From: an uncultured Eubacteriales bacterium
Lineage (GTDB): Bacteria; Bacillota; Clostridia; Christensenellales; CAG-917
DNA length: 24,421 bases
Assembly: GCA_900547975.1 (NCBI GenBank)
Contig: URIX01000026.1
Coordinates: 1-24,421 of the forward strand
Direction: 5' to 3'
The translations under genes and the position numbers were made by a program. Under the pieces are notes generated by a model. That model had not been told where the DNA came from, did no database searches, and saw only the letters and a list, made by a program, of their open reading frames with translations. The stretch's first letter is position 1. Each line of letters opens with the position of its first letter. This document shows positions 6,557 through 15,425 of the stretch, piece by piece.

Positions 6557-7254
6557 TTTACACCTTTGAGAGCAAACGTAACGCCGATTGCCACGAGCGC
6601 AACGGCCAGTGCGCAACCGAGCAAAGTTCCGTACCAACTTGCCGCGTTTTGCGTGCGCATTTCAAGCGTAAAAACGTCGCTTTCGAGGCTTTTCTCGAGC
6701 GCGTATTTATGCACGTACTTCTGCCCCTCGCGCGTAATTTCACCGTTGCTTTTTATAGATTTATAGATTGTATCATATCTCAAAACCACTTTCAAGCGGT
6801 TGTATTCAACATCGTTATACACAAGGTCTTCTTGTGGTACGCTCTCTTTGACCGCACTAAATATCGAATCGGGCGCAAGCGTAACCGTGGTTTCGCTCAC
6901 GTTGTAAAACGCGCCGTCTTTGCGCTTTTCGCTGTGCCAAACCGCGCTGCAACCTTCAAGTTTTCTGTCCGTTTTCGAAAAAGTGACGTACACTGTCGCA
7001 ACTTTTTCGCTCGATTGCTCGCCGCCGTTTTCCTCGTTCGATTCGCCCGTATTTTCGCTCGAATCGTCGCTTATCACGGCTTCGCCGCTCGGACTCTGCG
7101 GCGTTTCGTCGCCCTCGAACTCGATGCCGTAAATATACAAATCGCGCACTGCGTCCTCACCGTCTTGCTCGTTGCAAGCAAAAAGGGGAAACGCGCTTAT
7201 GAGCGTAAGCGCGACGACGAGGATAGTCAAAGTGATTTTTTTGATACGTTTCAT
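6529..7254 (-). CDS. Lipoprotein of unknown function with C-terminal membrane helix
   Basis: I do not recognise this 241-residue protein. It starts with a basic/hydrophobic signal peptide and a lipobox-like LFAC (Cys27), so it is probably lipidated and exported. Residues 45-85 form a Ser/Glu/Gly-rich low-complexity linker. A mixed domain of about 110 residues follows, and a hydrophobic helix near 208-230 precedes a basic tail (KWQKTKTKE), so the C-terminus probably sits in the cytoplasm. The layout of lipid anchor, linker, domain and helix suggests a membrane-associated extracellular domain. The start at ATG 7254 fits the signal peptide but has no clear Shine-Dalgarno, and a stem-loop lies just upstream. 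It overlaps dnaB by 28 bp and follows pepF by 78 bp. It has no evident functional tie to dnaB. Confidence 0.75.
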   Translation of the reverse strand: MKRIKKITLTILVVALTLISAFPLFACNEQDGEDAVRDLYIYGIEFEGDETPQSPSGEAVISDDSSENTGESNEENGGEQSSEKVATVYVTFSKTDRKLEGCSAVWHSEKRKDGAFYNVSETTVTLAPDSIFSAVKESVPQEDLVYNDVEYNRLKVVLRYDTIYKSIKSNGEITREGQKYVHKYALEKSLESDVFTLEMRTQNAASWYGTLLGCALAVALVAIGVTFALKGVKWQKTKTKE

Positions 7255-7263
7255 AGTTGCCAA

Positions 7264-7290
7264 GCAGGTGCAAACGTTTGCCTGCACCTG
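7264..7290. other. Stem-loop upstream of the lipoprotein gene
   Basis: CAGGTGCA (7265-7272) pairs with TGCACCTG (7283-7290). An overlapping perfect palindrome GCAAACGTTTGC (7270-7281) offers an alternative fold. A run of seven T follows on the plus strand only (7293-7299), so it has intrinsic-terminator shape for plus-strand transcripts, yet all neighbouring genes are on the minus strand. On the minus strand it ends 9 bases before the lipoprotein ATG and could affect translation or mark the pepF mRNA end. Confidence 0.55.
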
Positions 7291-7332
7291 TGTTTTTTTG
7301 CCGTTATTTCAAGTTTTCGCCGATACTTTCAA

Positions 7333-9120
7333 TCAAAGATCGAAGGATTTTTCCAGTTCGGCGAGAGTGTCCGCAAATTCTTTCATCGCAAGTTCGTACG
7401 GTGCGTCGCTTTCGAGGTCGACGTCGGCAAGACGAATGATGTCGAGCGGCGGCATACTTCCGCCCGCGGAAAGGAATTTCTTGTATTTTGCAAAGTATTC
7501 TTCCCCGCCTTTGAGGATATTGTTTGCGATAGAAACCGCAGTGGTGATACCCGTTGCGTATTTGTAGACGTAATAACTCGTGTAGAAGTGCGGGATTCTC
7601 GCCCACTCGTAACGAATCAGGTCGTTATGCTCGACGGACTCGCCGTAATACTTCTTGTTGAGTTCGTAGTAAGCGTCCGAAAGCGCGGTTGCCGTGATAG
7701 GCTCGCCTTTTTCAACCATACCGTGCGCGATAACCTCGAACTCGCTGAACATGGTTTGTCTGAACAACGTCGTGCGGAACATATCGAGATAGTAGGAAAG
7801 CAAATACTTTCTGAACTCGCCCGTAGCCGTTTTGAGAAGGTGCTTCAAGAGCAACACTTCGTTGACGGTGGAAGCGATTTCCGCAACGAAAATGACGTAG
7901 TCCGCTTTTTGCTCGCAGAGCGCGTGATTGCTGAAATACGAGTGCATTGCGTGACCCATTTCGTGCGCAATGGTGAACACGTCGTGAATAGTTTTTTGAT
8001 AGTTCAGCAGCACGAACGGGTGAACGCCGTACACGCCCCACGAATACGCACCGCTTCTCTTGCCTCTGTTCTCGAACACGTCTACCCAACCGCTCTTGAA
8101 TGCGTTTGCGAGAATGTCCGAATATTCCTTTCCCGTGACTTTAAGCGCGTCTTTGACAAGTTCGACCGCGTCTTCGTATTCGAGCGCAAGTTCCTGCTCG
8201 CTGACGATAGACGTGTAAAGGTCGTACATATTGAGTGTTTCGACGCCCAAAACTTTCTTTCTGAGCGCGATGTAATCGTGCAAGGGTTTCGTGCCTTTGC
8301 CGACCGCTTCGAGAAGTTTGTTGTAGCAAGTGGACGGAACGTTCTCGTTGTACATCGAGTAGTCGAGCGCACTCTTGAAGCCTCTCACCTTTGCGTAGAA
8401 CCAGTCTTTTTTAACGTTGCCGGCATAGTTTGCGGCAATGGTGTTGATGTGGTCTTTGTACGCCGTGAACATACTCTCGAAAGCGTCCTTTCTCACTCTT
8501 TGGTCGGTGCTTTGCAAAAGCATACCGTACACGCCGTGACTCATCGCCACTTCGTTGCCGTTTTCGTCCTTGACGGGCGCGAATTTAACGTCGGCGTTGT
8601 CGAACATAGAGAAAACTTCTCTTGCGTTGTCCGAGAACAAACCGACTTCGCCGAGCAATTTTTCCTCTTTCTTTGAAAGAATGATGTCTTTGCTTCTGAT
8701 TATTTCCTTGAAGAAAACTTCGTAATCGGCAAAACGTTTGCTATTTTGCAATTCTTCGAGTCTTTCTTTTGGAAGTTCGCCGAGTTCGGGTGTGATGAAA
8801 GACACCGCCGTCGAGTACTTGACGTAGAGCATATCCGCTCTGTTTGCCATCGCTTGATGGGTTGCGTCTCTCGAGTCTTGGTCGAGGCGCATTTTGGCAT
8901 ATCCGTAAAGATAGGATATGTCGTGCATCATTCTCGACATAAGTTCGAGACAGTCGAACAGCATATCTTCGTCTTGAAGTTTGTCGTGATATTTCGAAAA
9001 GTGGCCGATGCGTTCTTCGCACTTGAAAAACAATTCTTCCCACGCGTCGTTGCCTGAGATAATGTCTTCGAGTTTCCATTTATACTCGGCAGGTATTTGC
9101 TCTCTTGATTCGTATAACAT
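7333..9120 (-). CDS. pepF: Oligoendopeptidase F (M3B metallopeptidase)
   Basis: This is a cytoplasmic zinc peptidase that cuts short peptides (about 7-17 residues in characterised PepF). The product is 595 residues, the usual family size. The catalytic motif HEMGH is at residues 386-390 within TIAHEMGHAMHSYFSN, with the likely third zinc ligand Glu414 in VAEIASTVNE. The PepF pattern SGAYSWG precedes the site. I start at ATG 9120 because AAGGAAGG lies at normal distance; another in-frame ATG at 9153 has no such site. It lies 65 bp after DUF1846 and 78 bp before the lipoprotein gene, all on the minus strand. Likely roles are peptide turnover and recycling; no regulatory site is clear. Confidence 0.95.
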   Translation of the reverse strand: MLYESREQIPAEYKWKLEDIISGNDAWEELFFKCEERIGHFSKYHDKLQDEDMLFDCLELMSRMMHDISYLYGYAKMRLDQDSRDATHQAMANRADMLYVKYSTAVSFITPELGELPKERLEELQNSKRFADYEVFFKEIIRSKDIILSKKEEKLLGEVGLFSDNAREVFSMFDNADVKFAPVKDENGNEVAMSHGVYGMLLQSTDQRVRKDAFESMFTAYKDHINTIAANYAGNVKKDWFYAKVRGFKSALDYSMYNENVPSTCYNKLLEAVGKGTKPLHDYIALRKKVLGVETLNMYDLYTSIVSEQELALEYEDAVELVKDALKVTGKEYSDILANAFKSGWVDVFENRGKRSGAYSWGVYGVHPFVLLNYQKTIHDVFTIAHEMGHAMHSYFSNHALCEQKADYVIFVAEIASTVNEVLLLKHLLKTATGEFRKYLLSYYLDMFRTTLFRQTMFSEFEVIAHGMVEKGEPITATALSDAYYELNKKYYGESVEHNDLIRYEWARIPHFYTSYYVYKYATGITTAVSIANNILKGGEEYFAKYKKFLSAGGSMPPLDIIRLADVDLESDAPYELAMKEFADTLAELEKSFDL

Positions 9121-9185
9121 ATAGGCTTCCTTCCTTTTTATATTTTCGTTCATTATTGCACAACAGCAAGTTTAATCGTCCGATT

Positions 9186-10673
9186 TTATTCGATAAACAG
9201 CGTGTTGTCCAAAAATTCCGGCGAGCAAGTGAGGCGCACGCCGAGTTTTTTAAACGGGTTTTCGTCCGCTTTGAAAAGCATATGCGTCGAGTGTGCGTCA
9301 CACCCTTCGAGAAGCGGCAGTTGCTCCATAGCAGTTGCGGCGTTGGCGTCGGACGCCGCGCAAATGGAAAGCGCGATGAGTGCTTCTTCGAGCGTAAGGG
9401 TCTTGTTATGCTCTTTGAGAATTTTGGTTTTTAGGTCGATGATAGGACCTATGACATAAGGCGATATGAGTTTTTGTTTGTCCTTTATGCCTGCAAGCAT
9501 TTTGACCGCATTGAACACGCAAGCGGCGGACGCGCTCATCATCTTCGTGTTCTTGCCCGTGACGATTCTGCCGTCTGCAAGTTCGAGCGCAACCGCGCCG
9601 CAACCGTCGTTGTCGGCACTCTTTTTCTTTGCGACTTCCACTATCTTTCTGTCCGCGACGTTAATTCCGAGGCGCGACATCAAAAATTCGAGTCTGCTGA
9701 CCGTATCTTCCGTTCCGGTGCCCGTTTTGAGGTCGCAAAGAGCCTTGAAGTATCTGCGCAAAATCTCTTGCTTTGACGCCTCTCTGCACGCTTCGTCGTC
9801 TATAATGCAGTAGCCTGCCATATTCACGCCCATATCCGTCGGCGATTTGTAGATACATTCCTCGCCCGTTATCTTTTCGAGTATGCTCTTGACGACGGGG
9901 AAAACCTCGATGTCGCGGTTGTAGTTGACCGTGATTTCGCCGTATGCGTCGAGGTGGAAGTTGTCAACTTTGTTTACGTCTTTCAAATCGGCGGTTGCCG
10001 CTTCGTACGCGACGTTTACGGGGTGATTGAGCGGAATATTCCAAATCGGGAAAGTTTCGAACTTCGCATAGCCTGCCTTTACGCCCCTCTTGTTCTCGTG
10101 ATAGAGTTGGCTGAGGCAAGTTGCAAGTTTTCCGCTTCCCGGACCGGGGGCGGTAAGCACCACGAGCGGTCTTGACGTGGTGATGTACGGATTTGCACCG
10201 TATCCCTCGTCGGAAACAATCGTGTCGATTTCGTGCGGATAGCCTTTGGTCGGACGGTGGATATAAACTTTTATGCCTCTGTTTTCGAGTTTTTGCTTAT
10301 ATGCGAGTGCGCTTTGTTGGTCGGTGAACATCGTGATGACGACGCAGTTGATGTATATTCCCATTGCGGAAATGTTGTCAATCATTCTCTCGACTTCGCT
10401 GCCGTAGGTAATGCCGTAGTCGGCGCGGATTTTGTTGCGCTCGATTGCGTTTGCGTTTATACAAATGATGAGTTCCGCCTTGTCGCGAAGTTTTTGTAGA
10501 AGTTTGATTTTCGCCGCCTTATCGAAGCCGGGGAGCACCCTTGCGGCGTGCAAATCGTCAAAGAGTTTTCCGCCGAATTCAAGGTAGAGTTTGTCGAAGC
10601 GATTGATACGCTGCAAAATATGCTCCGACTGTTTTTGCATATACATATTGCTGTCAAAACCGATTTTGTTCAT
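9186..10673 (-). CDS. DUF1846 / UPF0371 family protein
   Basis: This 495-residue protein has the full length and sequence character of the DUF1846 (UPF0371) family, which is found widely in Firmicutes. Recognisable stretches are the N-terminal IGFDSNMYMQKQSEHILQRI, the GPGSGKLATCLSQLYHE block, which looks like a nucleotide-binding loop, and the TDMGVNMAGYCIIDDEAC segment. Structures exist for the family, but its reaction is not established to my knowledge. The start ATG 10673 has AAAGGAAG upstream; a longer in-frame extension would read through repeat-flanking DNA and has no such site. It is preceded by a palindrome/AT repeat that separates it from parC, and followed by pepF. No signal peptide is seen, so it is cytoplasmic. 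Confidence 0.88.
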   Translation of the reverse strand: MNKIGFDSNMYMQKQSEHILQRINRFDKLYLEFGGKLFDDLHAARVLPGFDKAAKIKLLQKLRDKAELIICINANAIERNKIRADYGITYGSEVERMIDNISAMGIYINCVVITMFTDQQSALAYKQKLENRGIKVYIHRPTKGYPHEIDTIVSDEGYGANPYITTSRPLVVLTAPGPGSGKLATCLSQLYHENKRGVKAGYAKFETFPIWNIPLNHPVNVAYEAATADLKDVNKVDNFHLDAYGEITVNYNRDIEVFPVVKSILEKITGEECIYKSPTDMGVNMAGYCIIDDEACREASKQEILRRYFKALCDLKTGTGTEDTVSRLEFLMSRLGINVADRKIVEVAKKKSADNDGCGAVALELADGRIVTGKNTKMMSASAACVFNAVKMLAGIKDKQKLISPYVIGPIIDLKTKILKEHNKTLTLEEALIALSICAASDANAATAMEQLPLLEGCDAHSTHMLFKADENPFKKLGVRLTCSPEFLDNTLFIE

Positions 10674-10720
10674 AAGACTTCCTTTGTGTTGTCGGGTGCG
10701 TGTTCCCGCGGTATTCTTTC

Positions 10721-10777
10721 GGGTGTGGGCAGAGCCCACCCTCAATTATTAATTAATAATTATTAATTATTAATTCC
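10721..10777. repeat. Palindrome plus TTAATTA repeat, copy 2
   Basis: The hairpin GTGGGC-AGA-GCCCAC is followed by a TTAATTA-type tract slightly longer than that of copy 1 at 4852-4900, in the same orientation. It fills the gap between the parC 3' end and the start of the DUF1846 gene. The loop AGA and 6-bp stem also resemble the third hairpin of the array at 190-206. Confidence 0.75.
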
Positions 10778-10787
10778 CAGCAAAAAC

Positions 10788-13226
10788 TCATTCTTCGCCG
10801 TCGTTAAGAGGCGTGACGAGCGTCACTTCTTGCTTGAAGATTTGTTTGCCTTTTGTGGTTCTCGTGTCTATGCGGATATTTTCCGTGTTGACTATACTCG
10901 TTTGTCCGCCGCTGACGAACGCAAGGTCGTATGGCATCTTCACCGTGCCGACGTACTTGACGTAAGATTTGTCGAGTTCGATGATTTTTACGCCTTTAAG
11001 GTAGCGCGAACTCGGGTCGATGAGCGAGGCGATAACCCTCTTTGCGTATCCTGTGTCGGAAACGACGATAATTTCGCCCTCGTCTTCGACTTGTCCCGCA
11101 AACACCACGCTGTCGGAGTCCGAAAGTTTTATGCCCTTTACGCCCGCCGCCGTTCTGCCTTGAAGCGGGATTTCGGTTGCCTTGTAGGCAAGCACCTGCC
11201 CTTCTTTGGTGACTTCGAGCACGTTCTTTTCGTCGTCTACGACATCCGCGCCGACAACCTCGTCTTTCTCTTGAAGATTGATTGCTTTAAGATATGTTTT
11301 CGATACGCTCGAGAACTCGCTCAAATCCACGCGTTTCGCGCCGCCCTGTTTTGTGAACAGCACGAGTTCGCCCACGGGTACGCCCTCGAAGAAGAACAAC
11401 TTGACGACGTTTTCGCCCGTTTGTACGTCTTGATTTATTGCGCCGAGTTTGAACGGCTTTTCTTTGAACTTCTTTTCGGGAAGCGTGGTCACGTCGATTT
11501 TAACGACGCTGCCGAGATTCGTCACCGCGTAGAGCGTGCCTTTGTTGTTTACGGACATACGGCACACGGGCAAAGCGTCCTCGCCCATAGACGCAAAGTC
11601 TTTCTTTGCGGTGGTATACGCCTTTTGCGACATAAATCTCATTTGACCGTCCTTGTTGGTCACGAGCACGCCGTCGCGATATGCAACCGCTTCCGCTTCG
11701 CTGGGCGCAGAATAGTTTTCCTCGTCCTCGTCGCCGCTCATAATGACGGTCATACGCTCGGAATTGAGAGCCTTTTTGATTGCCGAAAGTTCCTCTTTGA
11801 CAATAGTAAGTTGTCTGCGCTTGGACGCGAGGATTGCCTCGAACAAAGCGATTTGTTTTTCGAGGTGCGCCAGTTCTTCTTCGAGTTTGCCAACTTCGAG
11901 TTTTGCGAGGCTTTTGAGGCGCATATCCAAAATGGCTTGCGCTTGCGCGTCGCTCAGGTCAAATCTCGCTCTCAACGTTTCTTTTGCCTTTTGAGTGGAT
12001 TCCGATTCCTTGATTATGCGGATAACCTCGTCGATATTGCGGATTGCAACGAGCAATCCTTTCACGATTTCCGCTCTCGCCTTTGCCGCCTTTAAGTCGT
12101 AAGTTGTGCGGTTGACGATGATTTTGCGTTGATACTCGATGTAGTAGTCGAGATACGCCGTAAGCGAGAGTTGTTCGGGCTTGCCGTTTGCGATTGCTAC
12201 CATATTGATGGAATAGCCCTTTTCAAGGTCGGTTTTCTTGAACAAGAACGAAATGATTTTGTTGACGTCGGTGTCCTTTTTGCACTTAATCACGGCGCGA
12301 GTGCCCGTTTTGTCGCTCTCGTCCACGATTTCGGCAATACCTTGCAAAGTGTCCTTGTTGGCTTCTTTGAGGTCTGCTATGCGCGAGAGCAAATCGGTTT
12401 TGGACACGAGATACGGAATCTCGGTTATGACGATATTCTTTTTGCCGTTGTCGTCGTTTTCGATGTGCAAGCGCGAGCGAATCTTGATTCTGCCCTTGCC
12501 AGTCGAATATATGTCTTCGAGATTGTCAACGGGGATTATAAATCCGCCCGTCGGAAAATCGGGACCGTGGAACACTTTGAACAAATCTTTAATCGTCGCG
12601 TTCGGATTTTCTATTCTCATAACGGTTGCGTCGATACACTCGCCCATATTGTGGGTGGGAATGTTGGTCGCAAGACCGACCGCAATGCCGTTTGCGCCGT
12701 TTACGAGAAGATTGGGAAATCTGCCGGGAAGCGTATTGGGTTCTTCGAGGCTGTCGTCGAAGTTGGGCGACCACGTAACCGTTTCTTTGTCGAGATCTCT
12801 GAGCAATTCGAGGGCGAGAGGACTCATTCTCGCTTCCGTGTAACGCATAGCCGCCGCCGAATCGCCGTCGACAGAACCGAAGTTGCCGTGACCGTCGACG
12901 AGTTTCATTCGCATAACGAAAGGTTGCGCCATACGCACCATTGCGCCGTACACCGAACTGTCGCCGTGCGGGTGATATTTGCCGAGACAATCGCCCACGA
13001 TTCTCGCGCACTTTTTGTGCGGCTTGTCGGGGGTAAGCCCCATTTCGTGCATAGAATAAAGCACTCTGCGTTGAACGGGTTTCAAACCGTCCTCGACTCT
13101 GGGCAACGCGCGGTCGAGTATGACGTTTTCCGAATACGGAAGCATCGAGTTGTGCATTACGTCCTCGAATACGGTGTCAAGCACGACTGAGTTGTATTCA
13201 ATTTCTTTGTGTTGTTTTTTTGCCAT
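10788..13226 (-). CDS. parC: Type II topoisomerase subunit A, probably ParC (topoisomerase IV)
   Basis: This is the DNA-cutting subunit of a type IIA topoisomerase (812 residues). The catalytic tyrosine is Tyr129 in AAMRYTEARM. The winged-helix region contains GKYHPHGDSSVYGAMVRMAQ, with Ser90 at the quinolone position and Gly94 where an Asp or Glu is usual. The coiled tower (about 370-490) is followed by roughly five beta-pinwheel blades. The canonical GyrA box (QRRGGKG-like) is not visible in the first blade, which favours topoisomerase IV over gyrase. Gyrase genes usually lie beside recF, but here the pair stands alone, which also fits ParC. The gene follows parE by 54 bp in the same direction. 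The Shine-Dalgarno is weak. A second gyrase-like pair cannot be excluded. Confidence 0.9.
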   Translation of the reverse strand: MAKKQHKEIEYNSVVLDTVFEDVMHNSMLPYSENVILDRALPRVEDGLKPVQRRVLYSMHEMGLTPDKPHKKCARIVGDCLGKYHPHGDSSVYGAMVRMAQPFVMRMKLVDGHGNFGSVDGDSAAAMRYTEARMSPLALELLRDLDKETVTWSPNFDDSLEEPNTLPGRFPNLLVNGANGIAVGLATNIPTHNMGECIDATVMRIENPNATIKDLFKVFHGPDFPTGGFIIPVDNLEDIYSTGKGRIKIRSRLHIENDDNGKKNIVITEIPYLVSKTDLLSRIADLKEANKDTLQGIAEIVDESDKTGTRAVIKCKKDTDVNKIISFLFKKTDLEKGYSINMVAIANGKPEQLSLTAYLDYYIEYQRKIIVNRTTYDLKAAKARAEIVKGLLVAIRNIDEVIRIIKESESTQKAKETLRARFDLSDAQAQAILDMRLKSLAKLEVGKLEEELAHLEKQIALFEAILASKRRQLTIVKEELSAIKKALNSERMTVIMSGDEDEENYSAPSEAEAVAYRDGVLVTNKDGQMRFMSQKAYTTAKKDFASMGEDALPVCRMSVNNKGTLYAVTNLGSVVKIDVTTLPEKKFKEKPFKLGAINQDVQTGENVVKLFFFEGVPVGELVLFTKQGGAKRVDLSEFSSVSKTYLKAINLQEKDEVVGADVVDDEKNVLEVTKEGQVLAYKATEIPLQGRTAAGVKGIKLSDSDSVVFAGQVEDEGEIIVVSDTGYAKRVIASLIDPSSRYLKGVKIIELDKSYVKYVGTVKMPYDLAFVSGGQTSIVNTENIRIDTRTTKGKQIFKQEVTLVTPLNDGEE

Positions 13227-13280
13227 TTTTCTAACTTGTTCAAATTATTTTTTCGTCTGCGGGCAACGCTCGCAAACGGT

Positions 13281-15254
13281 TTATTGTTCGTCTTGTTCTT
13301 TGCTTATCTTGAATGTGTCGATTTTGTTGAAGTCGGCGTATTGATAGATATAATCTTTGCGGATGTTGCTGTCCTTGCCCATAAGAATGGTTATGCGCTT
13401 GTCCGCCATTGCCGCGTCGTCGATGGTAACTCTCGTAAGCGTGCGCTTTGCAGGGTCCATCGTGGTGTCCCAAAGTTGTTCTGGGTTCATTTCGCCGAGA
13501 CCTTTGAAGCGTTGAAGCAATGCGTTTTTGCCCATTTTCTTCTGCCCTTCGATAAGCGCGTTGTCGTCGTAGCAATACAAAATCTCGTCTTTCTTCTGCA
13601 AGCGGTAAAGAGGCGGCATACCGATGTATACGTGCCCTTCCGTGATGAGTTTGCGCATATAGCGGAAGAAGAACGTAAGAAGCAACGCCCTTATGTGCGC
13701 GCCGTCTTGGTCGGCGTCCGCCAAAATTATGACCTTGTCGTATTTGAGGCTGTCGAGGTCGAATTCGGGGTCGATACCCGTGCCGAGCGCGGAAATGAGC
13801 GTTGCAAATTCCTCGTTTGCCAAAATTTCTTCCAGTCTCGATTTTTCGACGTTGAGCGGTTTGCCGCGAAGGGGCAGTATCGCTTGGAAGAATCTGTCTC
13901 GCGCTTGCTTTGCGCTGCCGCCTGCCGAGTCGCCCTCGACTATGAACAATTCGTTTATGGAAGCGTTCTTGCCCGAGCAACTTGCGAGTTTTCCGACGAG
14001 ATTGAGTCCGCTGAGTTTGTTTTGCTGACGACTCAAATCCTTTGCGCGCTTTGCCGCTTCTCTCGACTTTGCCGCGCCCATTGCCTTTGCGATAATCTTT
14101 TCCGCAATGGCTTTGTTGCCTCTTTGCAAAAGAAGTTCGGCAAGTTTCTCGCTCACGAGATTCTCGACTTTCGTGCGCACTTCGGGATTGCCGAGTTTGC
14201 CTTTCGTCTGTCCCTCGAATTGCACGTTCTGCATTTTTACGGTTATGACCGCAACCATACCCTCTCTGAAATCCTCACCCAAAAGGTTGGCTTGTTTCTC
14301 TTTGAGAATGTTGTTCTTTCTTGCGTAATCGTTGAAAACTTTCGTGACCGCGCTCTTGAAGCCGACCTCGTGCGTGCCGCCTTCCGCCGTCGGAATGTTG
14401 TTGACGTACGAATAAATGTTTTCGGAATATCCTTCGGTGTGCTGAATGGCGACGGCAACCTCGAAATGAGGCTCTTTCGCTTCGACGTAAAGTGGTTTGT
14501 CGTAAAGCACCTCTCTGCCTTCGTTGAGGTATTGAACGTAGTCGGCAATGCCGCCCTTGTAGCAAAACACGTCGTGCTTGCCCGTGCCGCCCGCAAGAGG
14601 CATACGCAAATCGTCGATGATGATGGTCACGCCCTTGTTGAGATACGCAACGTCGCGCATACGCTCGGCGATGACGGAATAATCGAATTTTTCTTTGCCG
14701 AAAACTCTCTCGTCGGGCTTAAACTTGACGGACGTACCCGTACCCTTGACCTTGCCTATGACGGTAAGCGGCGTTTTGACGATACCGCTTTTGATTTTCG
14801 TGCCGACTTGCGGCGACCAAAATTCCGCGCGATACAAATTTCCGTCGCGTTTTACGTCAACGGTGAGCCACTCGGAAAGAGCGTTCGTGACCGACGCGCC
14901 CACGCCGTGCAAACCGCCCGAATAATTGTACTGACCGTTGTCGAATTTCGCGCCTGCGTGAAGTTGGGTGAACACGACTTCCACACCGCTGATTTTGAGT
15001 TTGGGGTGCTTATCCACAGGCACGCCGCGCCCGTTGTCGCTGACTCTTGCGACGTTGTCGTCCAAAAGTTCAATACGCACGGTATCGCCGTATCCGTTTG
15101 ATGTTTCGTCGATACTGTTGTCGATGATTTCCCAAAGTATGTGGTGCATACCTTTGCTGCCCGTCGTACCGATGTACATACCGGGGCGTTTTCTCACGGC
15201 ATCGAGACCTTCCAAGATTCGAATGTCGCCTGCTTTGTATTCTTGATTTGCCAT
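13281..15254 (-). CDS. parE: Type II topoisomerase subunit B, probably ParE (topoisomerase IV)
   Basis: This is the ATPase subunit partner of the adjacent parC (657 residues). The GHKL ATPase site shows Glu42 and Asn46 in WEIIDNSIDE, DNGRGVPVD at 73-81 and YSGGLHGVGAS at 111-121. The transducer domain follows. The TOPRIM domain has EGDSAGGSAKQ (440-450) and DADQDG (513-518), and the C-terminal QRFKGLGEMNPEQLW block is present. Gyrase B and ParE are hard to tell apart from sequence by eye; isolation from dnaA, dnaN and recF and the partner's missing GyrA box favour ParE. The ATG at 15254 has AAAGG 8 bases upstream. A near-consensus sigma-A promoter lies 33 bases before it. parE and parC probably form one transcript. 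Confidence 0.92.
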   Translation of the reverse strand: MANQEYKAGDIRILEGLDAVRKRPGMYIGTTGSKGMHHILWEIIDNSIDETSNGYGDTVRIELLDDNVARVSDNGRGVPVDKHPKLKISGVEVVFTQLHAGAKFDNGQYNYSGGLHGVGASVTNALSEWLTVDVKRDGNLYRAEFWSPQVGTKIKSGIVKTPLTVIGKVKGTGTSVKFKPDERVFGKEKFDYSVIAERMRDVAYLNKGVTIIIDDLRMPLAGGTGKHDVFCYKGGIADYVQYLNEGREVLYDKPLYVEAKEPHFEVAVAIQHTEGYSENIYSYVNNIPTAEGGTHEVGFKSAVTKVFNDYARKNNILKEKQANLLGEDFREGMVAVITVKMQNVQFEGQTKGKLGNPEVRTKVENLVSEKLAELLLQRGNKAIAEKIIAKAMGAAKSREAAKRAKDLSRQQNKLSGLNLVGKLASCSGKNASINELFIVEGDSAGGSAKQARDRFFQAILPLRGKPLNVEKSRLEEILANEEFATLISALGTGIDPEFDLDSLKYDKVIILADADQDGAHIRALLLTFFFRYMRKLITEGHVYIGMPPLYRLQKKDEILYCYDDNALIEGQKKMGKNALLQRFKGLGEMNPEQLWDTTMDPAKRTLTRVTIDDAAMADKRITILMGKDSNIRKDYIYQYADFNKIDTFKISKEQDEQ

Positions 15255-15286
15255 AAAGTAAACCTTTATAAAGTAATAATGTATTT

Positions 15287-15315
15287 ATGATACCACAATA
15301 TCTTGTTTTTTTCAA
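15287..15315 (-). promoter_or_regulatory. Sigma-A promoter of parE-parC
   Basis: On the minus strand TTGAAA (15310-15315) and TATCAT (15287-15292) are separated by 17 bases. The predicted start near 15280 gives a leader of about 26 bases that includes the AAAGG ribosome binding site. Confidence 0.75.
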
Positions 15316-15425
15316 GGCATTTGCGCCGCTAATTTTGTGGTTTGGAAAAAAATATTTAATTAAAAATCCACCTTACGAAAAAATAGTTGTTTATAACGCG
15401 CTGATGCGTTTATCTTAACGGTTGA

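Noticed and set aside
6550..8676. Long plus-strand open frame of about 708 codons opposite the lipoprotein and pepF genes
   Set aside because: It lies antisense to two well-supported genes, has no recognisable domain, and arises because stop codons are rare in that frame given the codon bias.
9121..9153. Upstream ATG for pepF adding 11 residues
   Set aside because: No ribosome site precedes it, while AAGGAAGG precedes the ATG at 9120.
13209..15101. Long plus-strand open frame of about 630 codons opposite parE
   Set aside because: Antisense shadow of a clear topoisomerase gene; the product is Arg/Val/Phe-rich with no domain or ribosome site.
10788..15254. Calling the topoisomerase pair gyrA-gyrB
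   Set aside because: No canonical GyrA box is visible and the genes are not beside recF or dnaN; topoisomerase IV is favoured, though not proven.
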